Shown here piece by piece: positions 44,016 to 52,448 of a stretch of 64,000 bases of DNA. The notes below the pieces were generated by a model. The model did not search any database. It worked only from the letters and a program-made list of their open reading frames with translations, and had not been told where the DNA came from. The position numbers and the translations under genes are program-made. Position 1 is the first letter of the stretch. Each line of letters starts with the position of its first letter. Origin of the DNA: an uncultured Chitinophaga sp. (GTDB lineage: Bacteria > Bacteroidota > Bacteroidia > Chitinophagales > Chitinophagaceae); contig NZ_CALEJS010000012.1 of assembly GCF_937898475.1 (NCBI RefSeq), forward strand, positions 372,001-436,000, read 5' to 3'.

Positions 44016-44036
44016 GTCGGGACGACAAGATTCGAA
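44016..44036. repeat. attL: displaced 3' end of tRNA-Pro
   Basis: Minus strand: TTCGAATCTTGTCGTCCCGAC. It is the T-loop to acceptor part of tRNA-Pro(GGG), differing from the intact gene at one base (44027). The upstream 5' half is absent, as expected for the old host 3' end left behind by integration. Confidence 0.7.
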
Positions 44037-44091
44037 ATATCCCTGCTAATTATATTATTTCCAACAAGTTACGACGATTTTCATATCATGA

Positions 44092-44109
44092 ACTCACGGA
44101 TTGACTCAC
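44092..44109. repeat. ACTCAC pair, candidate integrase arm sites (left)
   Basis: ACTCAC at 44092 and 44104, 12 bp apart, inside the island 60-70 bp from attL. Related pairs lie at 59663/59675, and ACTCAG triplets near attR. Confidence 0.45.
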
Positions 44110-44184
44110 GGTTTAGTTTTCTAAAGAACTGATGCAAAGGTAATCATTTGCTATTAAAAGAGAATTATGGTGTTTGTTTCTGAT

Positions 44185-45423
44185 TTAGTCGGATAATCTT
44201 TTCCAAATATCCATCTTCTGTTGTACCAGCATCATGTCCATACCTACCACCGGGTTACTGGTTCGTGTGTAGATCATAGTACTTTCAATTTTTTCGTGTC
44301 CAAGCATTTCTTGGATGGAAGTAATGGGGACACCTTGTAAAAGGGTAACCGTTGTCGCAAAAGTATGACGAGCCATATAAAAGTGAAGTGGCATTCTAAA
44401 TTCACAGATTTCACCGATAATTTTAAGGTTGTCGTTTAAATCTTTGTTAGTAACAAATGGGAAAACTGTATCTCTTAGGATATCTCCTTCCTTCAACTTA
44501 TATTTTCTTATCAGTTCAATAGCGGGACTGAGTAAAGGCACATTAGCAGAAACATTGCTTTTGACTCGGGTGTAGGTTAGCCAAGTTAAACCGTCGATAC
44601 CAGAGTATATTTGGTGCGGACGTAAGCGTTGCATATCTATTGGTGCCATGCCAGTATAACAACAAAACACAAAAAGATCTCTTACTAGGTTTAACATGGG
44701 GCGTTGCAATACCTTGTTTTCAAGAGTCTTTAGCTGCTCCCAGTGTAATATCTCACTTTCATGACGTTTTATTTTTATTTTATAAGAGGCAAAGACATCA
44801 CGGTCAACAAACCGCATTTCGTACGCCCAGGCCATTATCTTTTTTAACCGGGCCATATGTTTCATACAACCATTACTGTGGCAAGGATTATTAGGCTTCA
44901 GCGGATGATTCAGAATGTAAGTTTTCAGTTCATCAATAAAGGCATAGGTAAGATGTCTCAAAGGGACATCTCCAGATTTGTATTTTATCTTGCAAAAAGC
45001 TTCAACGTAGGACTTTGTGGCCTTATAATTTTTGAGGCTACCCTTTTCAATTTCTTTTTCATATTTAGTGGTTGCCTTGTCGATCAGTTGTAGAAGGGTG
45101 TAATGTGTACTTTTTCGATCCAGGTAAATATTCCGCACATTTTCTGCACTCAGTATTCCTGCATTAAGTTCAAGATCAAGGCAGATGTTTAACAGTTTTG
45201 ACTTAACAGTATCCAAATAAAGGGATAGCATAATCAGTTCATCATTTTTTTCTTTCGGCCTTCCTTTTCCTTCATTCCAATCGTCCTTTTTTAAACCGCT
45301 TCTAATACATAATTCTCTAACTGTGCCACCTGCTTTAATGCAAGCATAGATGCTATAATCTTTTGTTTTGTTTTTATTTTGGCGAATATAGAAACTGACG
45401 CCAAAATTGTGATGACGTTTCAT
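44185..45423 (-). CDS. Tyrosine recombinase (integrase) of the island
   Basis: Site-specific recombinase of 412 residues, Bacteroidota type: N-terminal arm-binding domain (residues 1-100), SAM-like core-binding domain (110-215) and catalytic domain. Box II reads MARHTFATTVTLLQ, then LGHEKIESTMIYTRT with the nucleophile Tyr385. The first catalytic Arg is replaced by Ala (CYTGMAPIDMQRL), as known for IntDOT-like enzymes where that Arg is not conserved, and the usual box-II His is Tyr. It lies next to attL on the minus strand with its end toward it, the common layout for an integrating element. Confidence 0.9.
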   Translation of the reverse strand: MKRHHNFGVSFYIRQNKNKTKDYSIYACIKAGGTVRELCIRSGLKKDDWNEGKGRPKEKNDELIMLSLYLDTVKSKLLNICLDLELNAGILSAENVRNIYLDRKSTHYTLLQLIDKATTKYEKEIEKGSLKNYKATKSYVEAFCKIKYKSGDVPLRHLTYAFIDELKTYILNHPLKPNNPCHSNGCMKHMARLKKIMAWAYEMRFVDRDVFASYKIKIKRHESEILHWEQLKTLENKVLQRPMLNLVRDLFVFCCYTGMAPIDMQRLRPHQIYSGIDGLTWLTYTRVKSNVSANVPLLSPAIELIRKYKLKEGDILRDTVFPFVTNKDLNDNLKIIGEICEFRMPLHFYMARHTFATTVTLLQGVPITSIQEMLGHEKIESTMIYTRTSNPVVGMDMMLVQQKMDIWKRLSD

Positions 45424-46195
45424 TACTATTGTTTTAGGGTTAAGAAATATTTTAACCTCGAAGTATTACGTGATAGCAAAGAGTAAAGGTCAGAAAACTA
45501 GTTAGAATATGCGACAAAATAATCGAATAGCGATACATTGCTGACGGCAATGATTAATCGACTGTTTGGCAGCCATACACGAGTTTGCATTAGCAGCAAT
45601 ATTAGTAAGCATGCATTTTCCAAAGAATTATTCCGATACTTTGACGGTAAACTTTTTTTAATACGATTTTGAAAATATCGAACGAACAATTGTTCAACCT
45701 AACAGAGTTATTGCGAGATTCCTATAAAAGCGTCAATATTGGAGAATTTTTATTTTGGCATAGTGTTTCCTAACACAATTAGGAGAAGGATTGACCGATT
45801 ACCTTAACCAGCCAGAAATATCGACAATCGGAGAAGTCCCTATATAATGATTTGGTAACCATGAAATAATTCAACATTTAAATAATACCCAAAAGTAGTA
45901 ACTGCTGTCAGATGGGAACAACTGGAGATTTTAGGTCCCAATTGTTAGCTTTTAGGCATTGTCGCCTTGACAAGACAAAGTCCGAGCCTTTTTCTATTGA
46001 CTCTAAGGCATCTTTCAAAGATAACTATTTGAAGATTAATATAATTTGATGTTCAATCAACCATATTTACATTTTTAGCGGGTTCGACAGATAGAGCCTC
46101 AAACAATTTGCCCATTTTGTCCCCAAATGAGCTTTTATTTGTCGTTACTTCCAACCAAAATCGTTATTTTGCAGAAAATATGCAAAAAACACTAC
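45424..46195. other. AT-rich intergenic stretch between integrase and RloA gene
   Basis: About 770 bp with no supportable gene; a 63-codon minus-strand frame has no recognisable content. Contains a perfect palindrome GAACAATTGTTC (45684-45695) and CCTAA-N5-TTAGG (45769-45783) that could be operators. Presumably holds divergent promoters for the integrase and the RloA gene. Confidence 0.5.
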
Positions 46196-47497
46196 ATGAT
46201 ACTAAGGTTAGAGTTTGAAAACTTCCGTTCGTATAAGGCGCCTGTTAATCTGAGTTTAGTGGCTGAAGGATCTAAAGCAAAAGAACAGAATGTTGTCTTG
46301 CAGAGGATCAATAAAGGTACAAGTGAAGAGCAGGAAAGAATATTGAAGATGGCTGCCATATATGGAGCCAATGCTTCTGGCAAATCTAATTTGATCCGCG
46401 GTGTACGGGAGATATTATCATTTGTGTGCAACCCTTTTATCGTCGCAGGCCAACCGATAGATGCATGGTCGCCTTTTCGATTTGATATTAATACTTACGA
46501 AAAGCCGGTGCGATTTGCAATTGACTTTATTGGTCCTGATGATGTCCGTTTCAAATATGAGATCAGCTTTGGTTTTAATACAGTATTTGCTGAAACGCTT
46601 ACCTATTGGCCAATGGGCAAACCGGTCGTTTTGCTTCAGAGAGAAATTGAAGAGTCAAGCAAAGAGTTAATCCATAAGTTAAAATACAAAAGCGGTAGAA
46701 AAGAGCAACAATTGGACCTTTTTCAAAATCAGGCAGGGCTCTCCAAATTTGGTAGTGATGTGGCTGATGAATTTATTTCTAAAATATTTGTCTATTTTAG
46801 AAGTATCGCGGTAGTTACTCCGCTGCAACTTGGTGCCTCTCCGAGTCAGAGAGATTCCTTAGGAAGGCAACTTGTTAATGATGACGTTTTGTTAAAAAGG
46901 CTCAACGAGTTGTTACGTTTTGCTGATACTGGCTTAAAAAGTTTGAGGATTGCCACGAAGGAAAAGGAGGGGGTGACCTATCGACTGGGCAATGGGAAAA
47001 TGGAGCCAACAAAGCGAATTAGCTTTGACATTAGTGCTACCCATCCGATGTTTCATGATGGTGAATCGCTTGACCAGGAAGGTAGCCTTCCACTTTCAGA
47101 AGAATCGAATGGCGTAAGAACATTATTTACCTTTGGGGGAAGGATATTAAGAACGCTTCAAACAGGCGGGATCATCTTTGTAGACGAGTTGGAAACGAGC
47201 CTTCATCCATATTTATCTAAACTGCTGGTGCTGCTTTTTCAGAGTGAGCGAATTAATAAAAAGAACGCCCAAATTATCTTTACTACTCACGATACAAACT
47301 TACTGGACCGGACTATCTTTCGTAAAGACCAAATATGGTTTGCGGAAAAAGATGAGTGTGGAGTTACAGAGCTATATTCTCTTCAAGATTTTCCCGATGT
47401 AAGAGAAGATACTCCATTTGACAAATGGTATTTGGCCGGCAAGTTCGGTGGTATTCCTGATATTCAATCCATAGAATCGCTTTTTGAAGATATTTAA
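46196..47497 (+). CDS. RloA-like AAA ATPase (AAA_15) of a two-gene defence system
   Basis: An ABC-type/SMC-like ATPase of 433 residues (start ATG 46196; the longer open frame adds 23 residues without sense). Walker A AAIYGANASGKSNLI, the ABC-like signature around SEESNGVRTLF, Walker B GGIIFVDELETSLHP and a His-switch FTTHDTNLLD. It is followed by the RloB-like gene with a one-base stop-start overlap (TAATG), so the two are translated together. This resembles AbiL- and PARIS-type ATPase/nuclease pairs, in which the ATPase restrains the effector until infection. Confidence 0.82.
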   Translation: MILRLEFENFRSYKAPVNLSLVAEGSKAKEQNVVLQRINKGTSEEQERILKMAAIYGANASGKSNLIRGVREILSFVCNPFIVAGQPIDAWSPFRFDINTYEKPVRFAIDFIGPDDVRFKYEISFGFNTVFAETLTYWPMGKPVVLLQREIEESSKELIHKLKYKSGRKEQQLDLFQNQAGLSKFGSDVADEFISKIFVYFRSIAVVTPLQLGASPSQRDSLGRQLVNDDVLLKRLNELLRFADTGLKSLRIATKEKEGVTYRLGNGKMEPTKRISFDISATHPMFHDGESLDQEGSLPLSEESNGVRTLFTFGGRILRTLQTGGIIFVDELETSLHPYLSKLLVLLFQSERINKKNAQIIFTTHDTNLLDRTIFRKDQIWFAEKDECGVTELYSLQDFPDVREDTPFDKWYLAGKFGGIPDIQSIESLFEDI

Positions 47498-48591
47498 TGG
47501 CACGTCAATCCCAGTATACAGTGTTGATCATCTGTGAAGGTGAGAACACAGAACCACAATTCTTTAATGCTATCCGCGATCGCATCCTACAGGGGCATTA
47601 CTCGATAGGTGATATTGCGATTACTATTCATCCCGAGCCAAAGGAGCCTGAGAATAAGAAAAGCAAAGAACAAGAAGAAGAACGGGTTGAACAGAAGGAT
47701 TATGTGCGCCAAAGAAAATCAAGGTCGCTTTTGCCAGGCAAACCCCTTCCTCCCGAGATTCCCGGCGTGCCACCTCTCAAATGGGTATTGGCGGCACAAG
47801 ACCAGCTAAGGGATGGTACCTATAATGAGGCGTGGGTGGTCTTTGACAAGGATAATCACCCAGCTGTTGAGCAGGCGTTCATCGCAGCAGCTCAGAATAT
47901 CAATGGTAAGCAAGTACAAATAGCTTACACCAGTATTGCGTTTGAGTATTATCTGCTGCTTCACTTTGAACGCTATTATTTTTCATTTAGTAAATCTGAG
48001 TGCCGAATAGGTGACGTTGTACTTAACTGCTCGACGAATGGTGCAGATCCACGTGAGTGTGCCGGCGCCAGGTGTGTTGGTGGTTATGCCCGACAAAAAC
48101 ATTATTGGACCGAAAGTAAGAGTGGCACATCAATGTTTCCTTTGGTGGAACCGTTGCTTGAAACAGGTTTTTGGAATGCCGCGTGGATACGTCATGAAAG
48201 TCAGCTGCGAGAGAGTACGGTGCCCATACATGAACGGAATCCGTTCCTTACGACGGATAGTATTGTGAAGAGACTCACGGGTAGAACTGAACATCACTAT
48301 GAATTTGTTCAGCTGGGCCAGGAGTTTATCATAGAAGGGCGATTGAGTATTGTCTTTGATGTCGACCTTTTAGTGAAGGTTACCAATATCGGCAGTGTTG
48401 GAATTGTTCTTCCTTCTCATTCTATCACGGTCACTATGCTTAGCACCGGAGTACAACACACCCTGGGCGAAAGAAAGGTTATTTTCGCAGGCGACCAAGC
48501 GAGTCTGCCTTTTGCCGTTTCCGCCGAAGAGCTTTCGCAAGCAGTCTTTACTTTTACTATCGATACGGTTCATTTGGGGCTTAAGCTCTAA
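47497..48591 (+). CDS. RloB-like TOPRIM-type nuclease with C-terminal beta domain
   Basis: A 364-residue protein. Residues 1-200 match the RloB family: ICEGENTEPQFFNAI with the catalytic Glu, VVFDKDNHP with the acidic pair, and AFEYYLLLHFERYYF. The last 100 residues look like a separate beta-sandwich (EFIIEGRLSIVFDVDLLVKV), an extension not usual in RloB. A Cys-rich stretch lies between (NCSTNGADPRECAGARCVGG). In related pairs the RloB-type protein is the toxic effector. Coupled to the ATPase gene by overlap. Confidence 0.78.
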   Translation: MARQSQYTVLIICEGENTEPQFFNAIRDRILQGHYSIGDIAITIHPEPKEPENKKSKEQEEERVEQKDYVRQRKSRSLLPGKPLPPEIPGVPPLKWVLAAQDQLRDGTYNEAWVVFDKDNHPAVEQAFIAAAQNINGKQVQIAYTSIAFEYYLLLHFERYYFSFSKSECRIGDVVLNCSTNGADPRECAGARCVGGYARQKHYWTESKSGTSMFPLVEPLLETGFWNAAWIRHESQLRESTVPIHERNPFLTTDSIVKRLTGRTEHHYEFVQLGQEFIIEGRLSIVFDVDLLVKVTNIGSVGIVLPSHSITVTMLSTGVQHTLGERKVIFAGDQASLPFAVSAEELSQAVFTFTIDTVHLGLKL

Positions 48592-48735
48592 ACCAGAAGT
48601 TAGGTATTAGTTTCCAATCAGAAATGCTATGTTCTTAGGTTGGGCGATCTAGTTTCTGAATCCCTGCTGTTTCGTCTCCGCTCTGGCGCTGTCTTTTTCT
48701 GTTTCCATTAGCTCTTATTGTCGCTGCAGTGTAAC

Positions 48736-48766
48736 TAGAAACTCACAACAGTGTCGAGAGTTTCTA
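48736..48766. terminator. Hairpin between convergent RloB and McrC genes
   Basis: TAGAAACTC (48736-48744) pairs perfectly with GAGTTTCTA (48758-48766), loop 13 nt. It lies between two convergent genes and may stop transcription from both sides; T-tails are modest. Confidence 0.4.
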
Positions 48767-48794
48767 AAGCCGCTTTATTCAGAGAATACCAAAA

Positions 48795-50216
48795 TCAAAA
48801 GTTCCTTTGCGTAAGTGGTAAGGGTATACCTAGCTTGTATACCCTATCATAAGCTGCAATGGGATTTGATGCTTTTATAATATCATTTAATAAGCAGTTT
48901 AAACCAGTTGCTTTCAAATCTGGATAGATTAGTAGACAATCAATATTCCGGTCGTCAGTGATCTTTAACTGACCCCGTACTTTCTTTAACCTTGCATAGC
49001 CGGCTACCTGTCGGATATCCTGATGTACTTGTCCCTGTTGGTAATGCAGTTTGTATTTTGCATCAATCACCATCTGACAATCGGGTTTAGAGATCAATAG
49101 ATCCAATACATTTCCATAGGTGCTGAACTGGTAATGAATATGATGCTTATCCTGAGGATTCGCCTTTAACAACTGTATGTAGCAATATAACTCAAACAAC
49201 CTGGGCATATCAATCCAGAAGGGGGGAGTCTTTCTTTCCACATTTGATGTTTCCGAGAGATTGTAGGCAAATTTTTTAAGAATATGCCTGCCTATGGTAA
49301 TCGCTTCTTTATATTCTTTAAAAAAGGGATTGTAGCGTACCTGTTTCAGTTGATCTTCATTCAGTTCATTACCAATGTGCTCAAAGGCCGGACGACAATA
49401 GTTTACCAGGTTTGTTACCGCCTCTACATTATTTCCAAAGCAGGGCTTATTATTTTCTATATAGCTACTTGCGAAACGAAGCATTTCTTTCAGGAACCGG
49501 TTTTCGATATTGTCTTCACCAAATACCTGGTATTCGCAATAAGTTTGCGTTAAGCGGTTTTTGAATATATTCTGCTTAAGATGCGGGCCGATGAGTATCT
49601 TCCCTTTTACCCTGTTGTTCAGGTTTTCCCGCACTTTATAATAAGATTTTTTCAAACCCTTACGTACAACCGCTTTCAATAATTGCAGGAATTGCACTAC
49701 CAGAAAGGGGGTAAGGTGGTCCTCCTGCTGGTTTACCGGTATTTGTGATGTATGCCAGTCTATTAAAACAAGATCATCTGTATAGTGGGTGGGTAGCCCA
49801 GCAGACATAATATCCAGCAACATTTTAAGATAGTCCACCTCCAGATATTCAGCTTGTGGCAGCTTATCTTTCAATTGGTCGTCGTCACTGATTTCTGGAT
49901 CCGGTATATCTGTTATTGCGTCAAAAGTGGGAGCCAGTTTTGTATTGATCTTAGGATCTACCTGTATAAATTTCCTGTCTTTCACCAACCAGTCTGCACC
50001 GATATAATAGTTAGCTTTCAGATGGAACGTATCCGCATTTTTCTGTTCTAGTAAAAAAGGATAGATATCCTTTCCCCGCTCCCGTTTAAACAAGCGAATA
50101 TTATCTTTATGCACTTTGGCAAAGACATCTTCACTAAACGCCAAAGCATTGACCTCGTTTCCGTTTGCGGTACGGTAAACCTCGACGCTCGCATGTTCTG
50201 TCAGGAGTATCTTCAT
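48795..50216 (-). CDS. mcrC: McrC-like nuclease subunit of a McrBC restriction system
   Basis: Nuclease partner of McrB, 473 residues. The C-terminal PD-(D/E)xK core is seen in NVLDLLISKPDCQMVIDAKY with Asp385 and Lys387, and the N-terminal half is the McrC-like beta-rich domain. It overlaps the mcrB-like gene by 4 bp (ATGA). Modified-DNA restriction by McrBC needs both proteins; the modification recognised here is unknown. Last gene of the long defence operon. Confidence 0.85.
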   Translation of the reverse strand: MKILLTEHASVEVYRTANGNEVNALAFSEDVFAKVHKDNIRLFKRERGKDIYPFLLEQKNADTFHLKANYYIGADWLVKDRKFIQVDPKINTKLAPTFDAITDIPDPEISDDDQLKDKLPQAEYLEVDYLKMLLDIMSAGLPTHYTDDLVLIDWHTSQIPVNQQEDHLTPFLVVQFLQLLKAVVRKGLKKSYYKVRENLNNRVKGKILIGPHLKQNIFKNRLTQTYCEYQVFGEDNIENRFLKEMLRFASSYIENNKPCFGNNVEAVTNLVNYCRPAFEHIGNELNEDQLKQVRYNPFFKEYKEAITIGRHILKKFAYNLSETSNVERKTPPFWIDMPRLFELYCYIQLLKANPQDKHHIHYQFSTYGNVLDLLISKPDCQMVIDAKYKLHYQQGQVHQDIRQVAGYARLKKVRGQLKITDDRNIDCLLIYPDLKATGLNCLLNDIIKASNPIAAYDRVYKLGIPLPLTQRNF

Positions 50217-52378
50217 GATACGTCTGGTTTCAATCCGTTAATATAATCTTTGATATCCTGTTCGCCGATCTTACCTGTTAATATGCCATCCTTTACATAC
50301 TCGAGTAAGAGTGGAACCACTTCATAAGCCATTTTCAACCGGAATAACTCGTCTCTTTCAGCAGCTGAAGGAGCATCCTGTTTTTTCACAATAAAATAGC
50401 TATGTCCCAGCTGTACGTCTTTTGCTTCAAATTCAGGGCTTACATTATTGCGGTTGAACAATGCTGCCACTTTCGCAAAATGCGCTGCATTGAAATAGAT
50501 TTCCTCATCTTCTTCCAATGCTTCCGGCAACACATTCACAAAGGCAAATCGTCTTCTGATGGCGTAATCAATGTGCCCTACACTGCGGTCTGCTGTATTC
50601 ATAGTACCGATGATATAGAGGTTAGGCGGTAGGATTAGTTTGGTTGATCCATCTACTTCATATATAGAATCAACTACCTCATTACGATATTCCAAAGCAT
50701 AAATTAACTCACCTAAGACAGAAGAAAGATTGGCACGGTTAATTTCGTCGATGATGAGTACATAGTTATTAAGTTCCTGCTTTTCAATATTTGTTTCTGG
50801 ATCAAAGGATAGATTATTATCCTGTAAATATTTTTTGAATTTCTCAGTCAGATTCTGATACAGATAATACATTCCGCTTCTTGCAGACTTGGAAAGTACT
50901 ATGTTCTCCTTTATCTTAATTTGTGGGCTTGTAAGATATAATCCAATATATCCGTTAATAATATCGTTATCTTTTATCAACACGGAATCACTTTCATTAC
51001 TATACCGATTAACTCTTATAGCATCATCTTCTATTGCCGTTATTTTGGGTTTTGTTTCATTTTTTATTAAAACCTCTTCAAATTTTTCCAAGTCAGATTC
51101 CAGAAGTTCTTTAAACTTTTGGTATTGTTTCTCAACCCAAATTTCTTTAGATATTAATTCTGGAATTTTCTTAGAGTTTTGGAAATTTTTCAACGCCTCT
51201 TCTGCAAACAGAGCTAAAGGTTTATTCACATTTTTATATTCAATTTTATCTCCCTTAGATTCTGCCACAATGCCTCTTACAAAATCTTCGTAGCTGTACG
51301 AAGGGTGGAATTGGATGATTTTATAGTATCCAAATGAAGCTGTATCTCGTCTACTGTGCAGGAACTTAGCCACTGCTGCACTGTAAGAATGGGTACCATT
51401 AACGATCATGCCCTCTTTTTCCCACGCTTTAGCCTCATACATTCTCACAATTTCGTTGTATGGGGCAGTATGTTCTTTCCCTTCTGAGTTTTCAACCCGA
51501 ATACCGCCTTCATTTACCCCCAGTATCTTAAAATTCAATTTGGTTTTAGCGGTTGGTATACTAATCTGGTCTCTACAATTAGCAATTATATCTTCCTTTG
51601 TCAATACTTCTGTAGTATTGGCACTAGTCAGTACTTGGGCTATTTTCTTAGCTAATTTCGTTTTTCCGGTACCCGGGGGGCCTTGCAGAATGATCTGCTT
51701 TTTGTACTTTAACAAGGCGATAATCTCTGCGGTTTTATCTTCACTCATATCGTTATCCGGCGTTTTAACGCTATTTTCAAAATCGTATTCTTCATATACC
51801 TGCCAGGGATAAGTCATGATCTGATAGCCATCGTTAGTATTCAGCGCTTTTTTGAAAAGCTGCAGGATCTGGTAGCTGTTCTCAAACCAGCTTGGCTTCC
51901 ATTCCAGCGCAAATCCATAGGTGTTTATGCGCAATTGTACAAAGAGCTCCCAGAGCCTATTCTGATTTACTATAGTACATAGGAGCTGGGGCTGCAACCC
52001 GGCTATCAGCCGATTGGTAGCTGCGCGTCTATCCTGGTCTGTATATCGGCGTATCCTTGCCTTCAGCTCATTATATACTTCGTACTGCGGCTCGTGTTGT
52101 TCTTGCGCAATTTTTTGTAACAAAGGGGCGATCTCATCCCAGTGTGTTTTAATAGCCTCTTTCTCGTCATTGGTAAAGTATCCTTGCTTTAACGAAGACA
52201 CGCATTGGCCAGAGGATTTTATAAAATACTCATGGAATACTTCCTGGTCCCAATCTTCCCAACGGACGGCACGGGCGGCTTCTTTTATAAATAGAGGTAC
52301 ATACTTGGCATAATTGCTTCTCCAATCGCCCCATACCTCTATCTTATTGCATATGGCTTCCAATGTTTGTTTTTCCAT
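50213..52378 (-). CDS. mcrB: McrB-like AAA+ GTPase/ATPase
   Basis: Motor subunit of a McrBC system, 721 residues. N-terminal recognition region (1-225) does not match the DUF3578-type McrB N-domain I would expect. AAA+ core: Walker A QGPPGTGKTKLAKKI (Lys239), Walker B VLIIDEINRANLS, and the McrB sensor NTADRSVGHIDYAIRRRFAF. Between Walker A and B is an insertion of about 200 residues (from the second-strand region near 265 to about 500), larger than in E. coli McrB. Translationally coupled to mcrC by the 4-bp overlap; 70 bp from the hsdS stop. Confidence 0.85.
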   Translation of the reverse strand: MEKQTLEAICNKIEVWGDWRSNYAKYVPLFIKEAARAVRWEDWDQEVFHEYFIKSSGQCVSSLKQGYFTNDEKEAIKTHWDEIAPLLQKIAQEQHEPQYEVYNELKARIRRYTDQDRRAATNRLIAGLQPQLLCTIVNQNRLWELFVQLRINTYGFALEWKPSWFENSYQILQLFKKALNTNDGYQIMTYPWQVYEEYDFENSVKTPDNDMSEDKTAEIIALLKYKKQIILQGPPGTGKTKLAKKIAQVLTSANTTEVLTKEDIIANCRDQISIPTAKTKLNFKILGVNEGGIRVENSEGKEHTAPYNEIVRMYEAKAWEKEGMIVNGTHSYSAAVAKFLHSRRDTASFGYYKIIQFHPSYSYEDFVRGIVAESKGDKIEYKNVNKPLALFAEEALKNFQNSKKIPELISKEIWVEKQYQKFKELLESDLEKFEEVLIKNETKPKITAIEDDAIRVNRYSNESDSVLIKDNDIINGYIGLYLTSPQIKIKENIVLSKSARSGMYYLYQNLTEKFKKYLQDNNLSFDPETNIEKQELNNYVLIIDEINRANLSSVLGELIYALEYRNEVVDSIYEVDGSTKLILPPNLYIIGTMNTADRSVGHIDYAIRRRFAFVNVLPEALEEDEEIYFNAAHFAKVAALFNRNNVSPEFEAKDVQLGHSYFIVKKQDAPSAAERDELFRLKMAYEVVPLLLEYVKDGILTGKIGEQDIKDYINGLKPDVS

Positions 52379-52448
52379 ACTGAAAATATATAGGGTTTAC
52401 ATCATCTTTGATTGTATAGATAGAATTGTATTTCAACATCCATTTAGC

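Noticed and set aside
45498..45689. A 63-codon minus-strand frame in the island's AT-rich gap
   Set aside because: No known domain and biased composition; nearby palindromes suggest regulatory sequence instead.
45769..45783. CCTAA-N5-TTAGG palindrome
   Set aside because: Short, common in AT-rich DNA, and not repeated nearby; kept only as a note in the gap entry.
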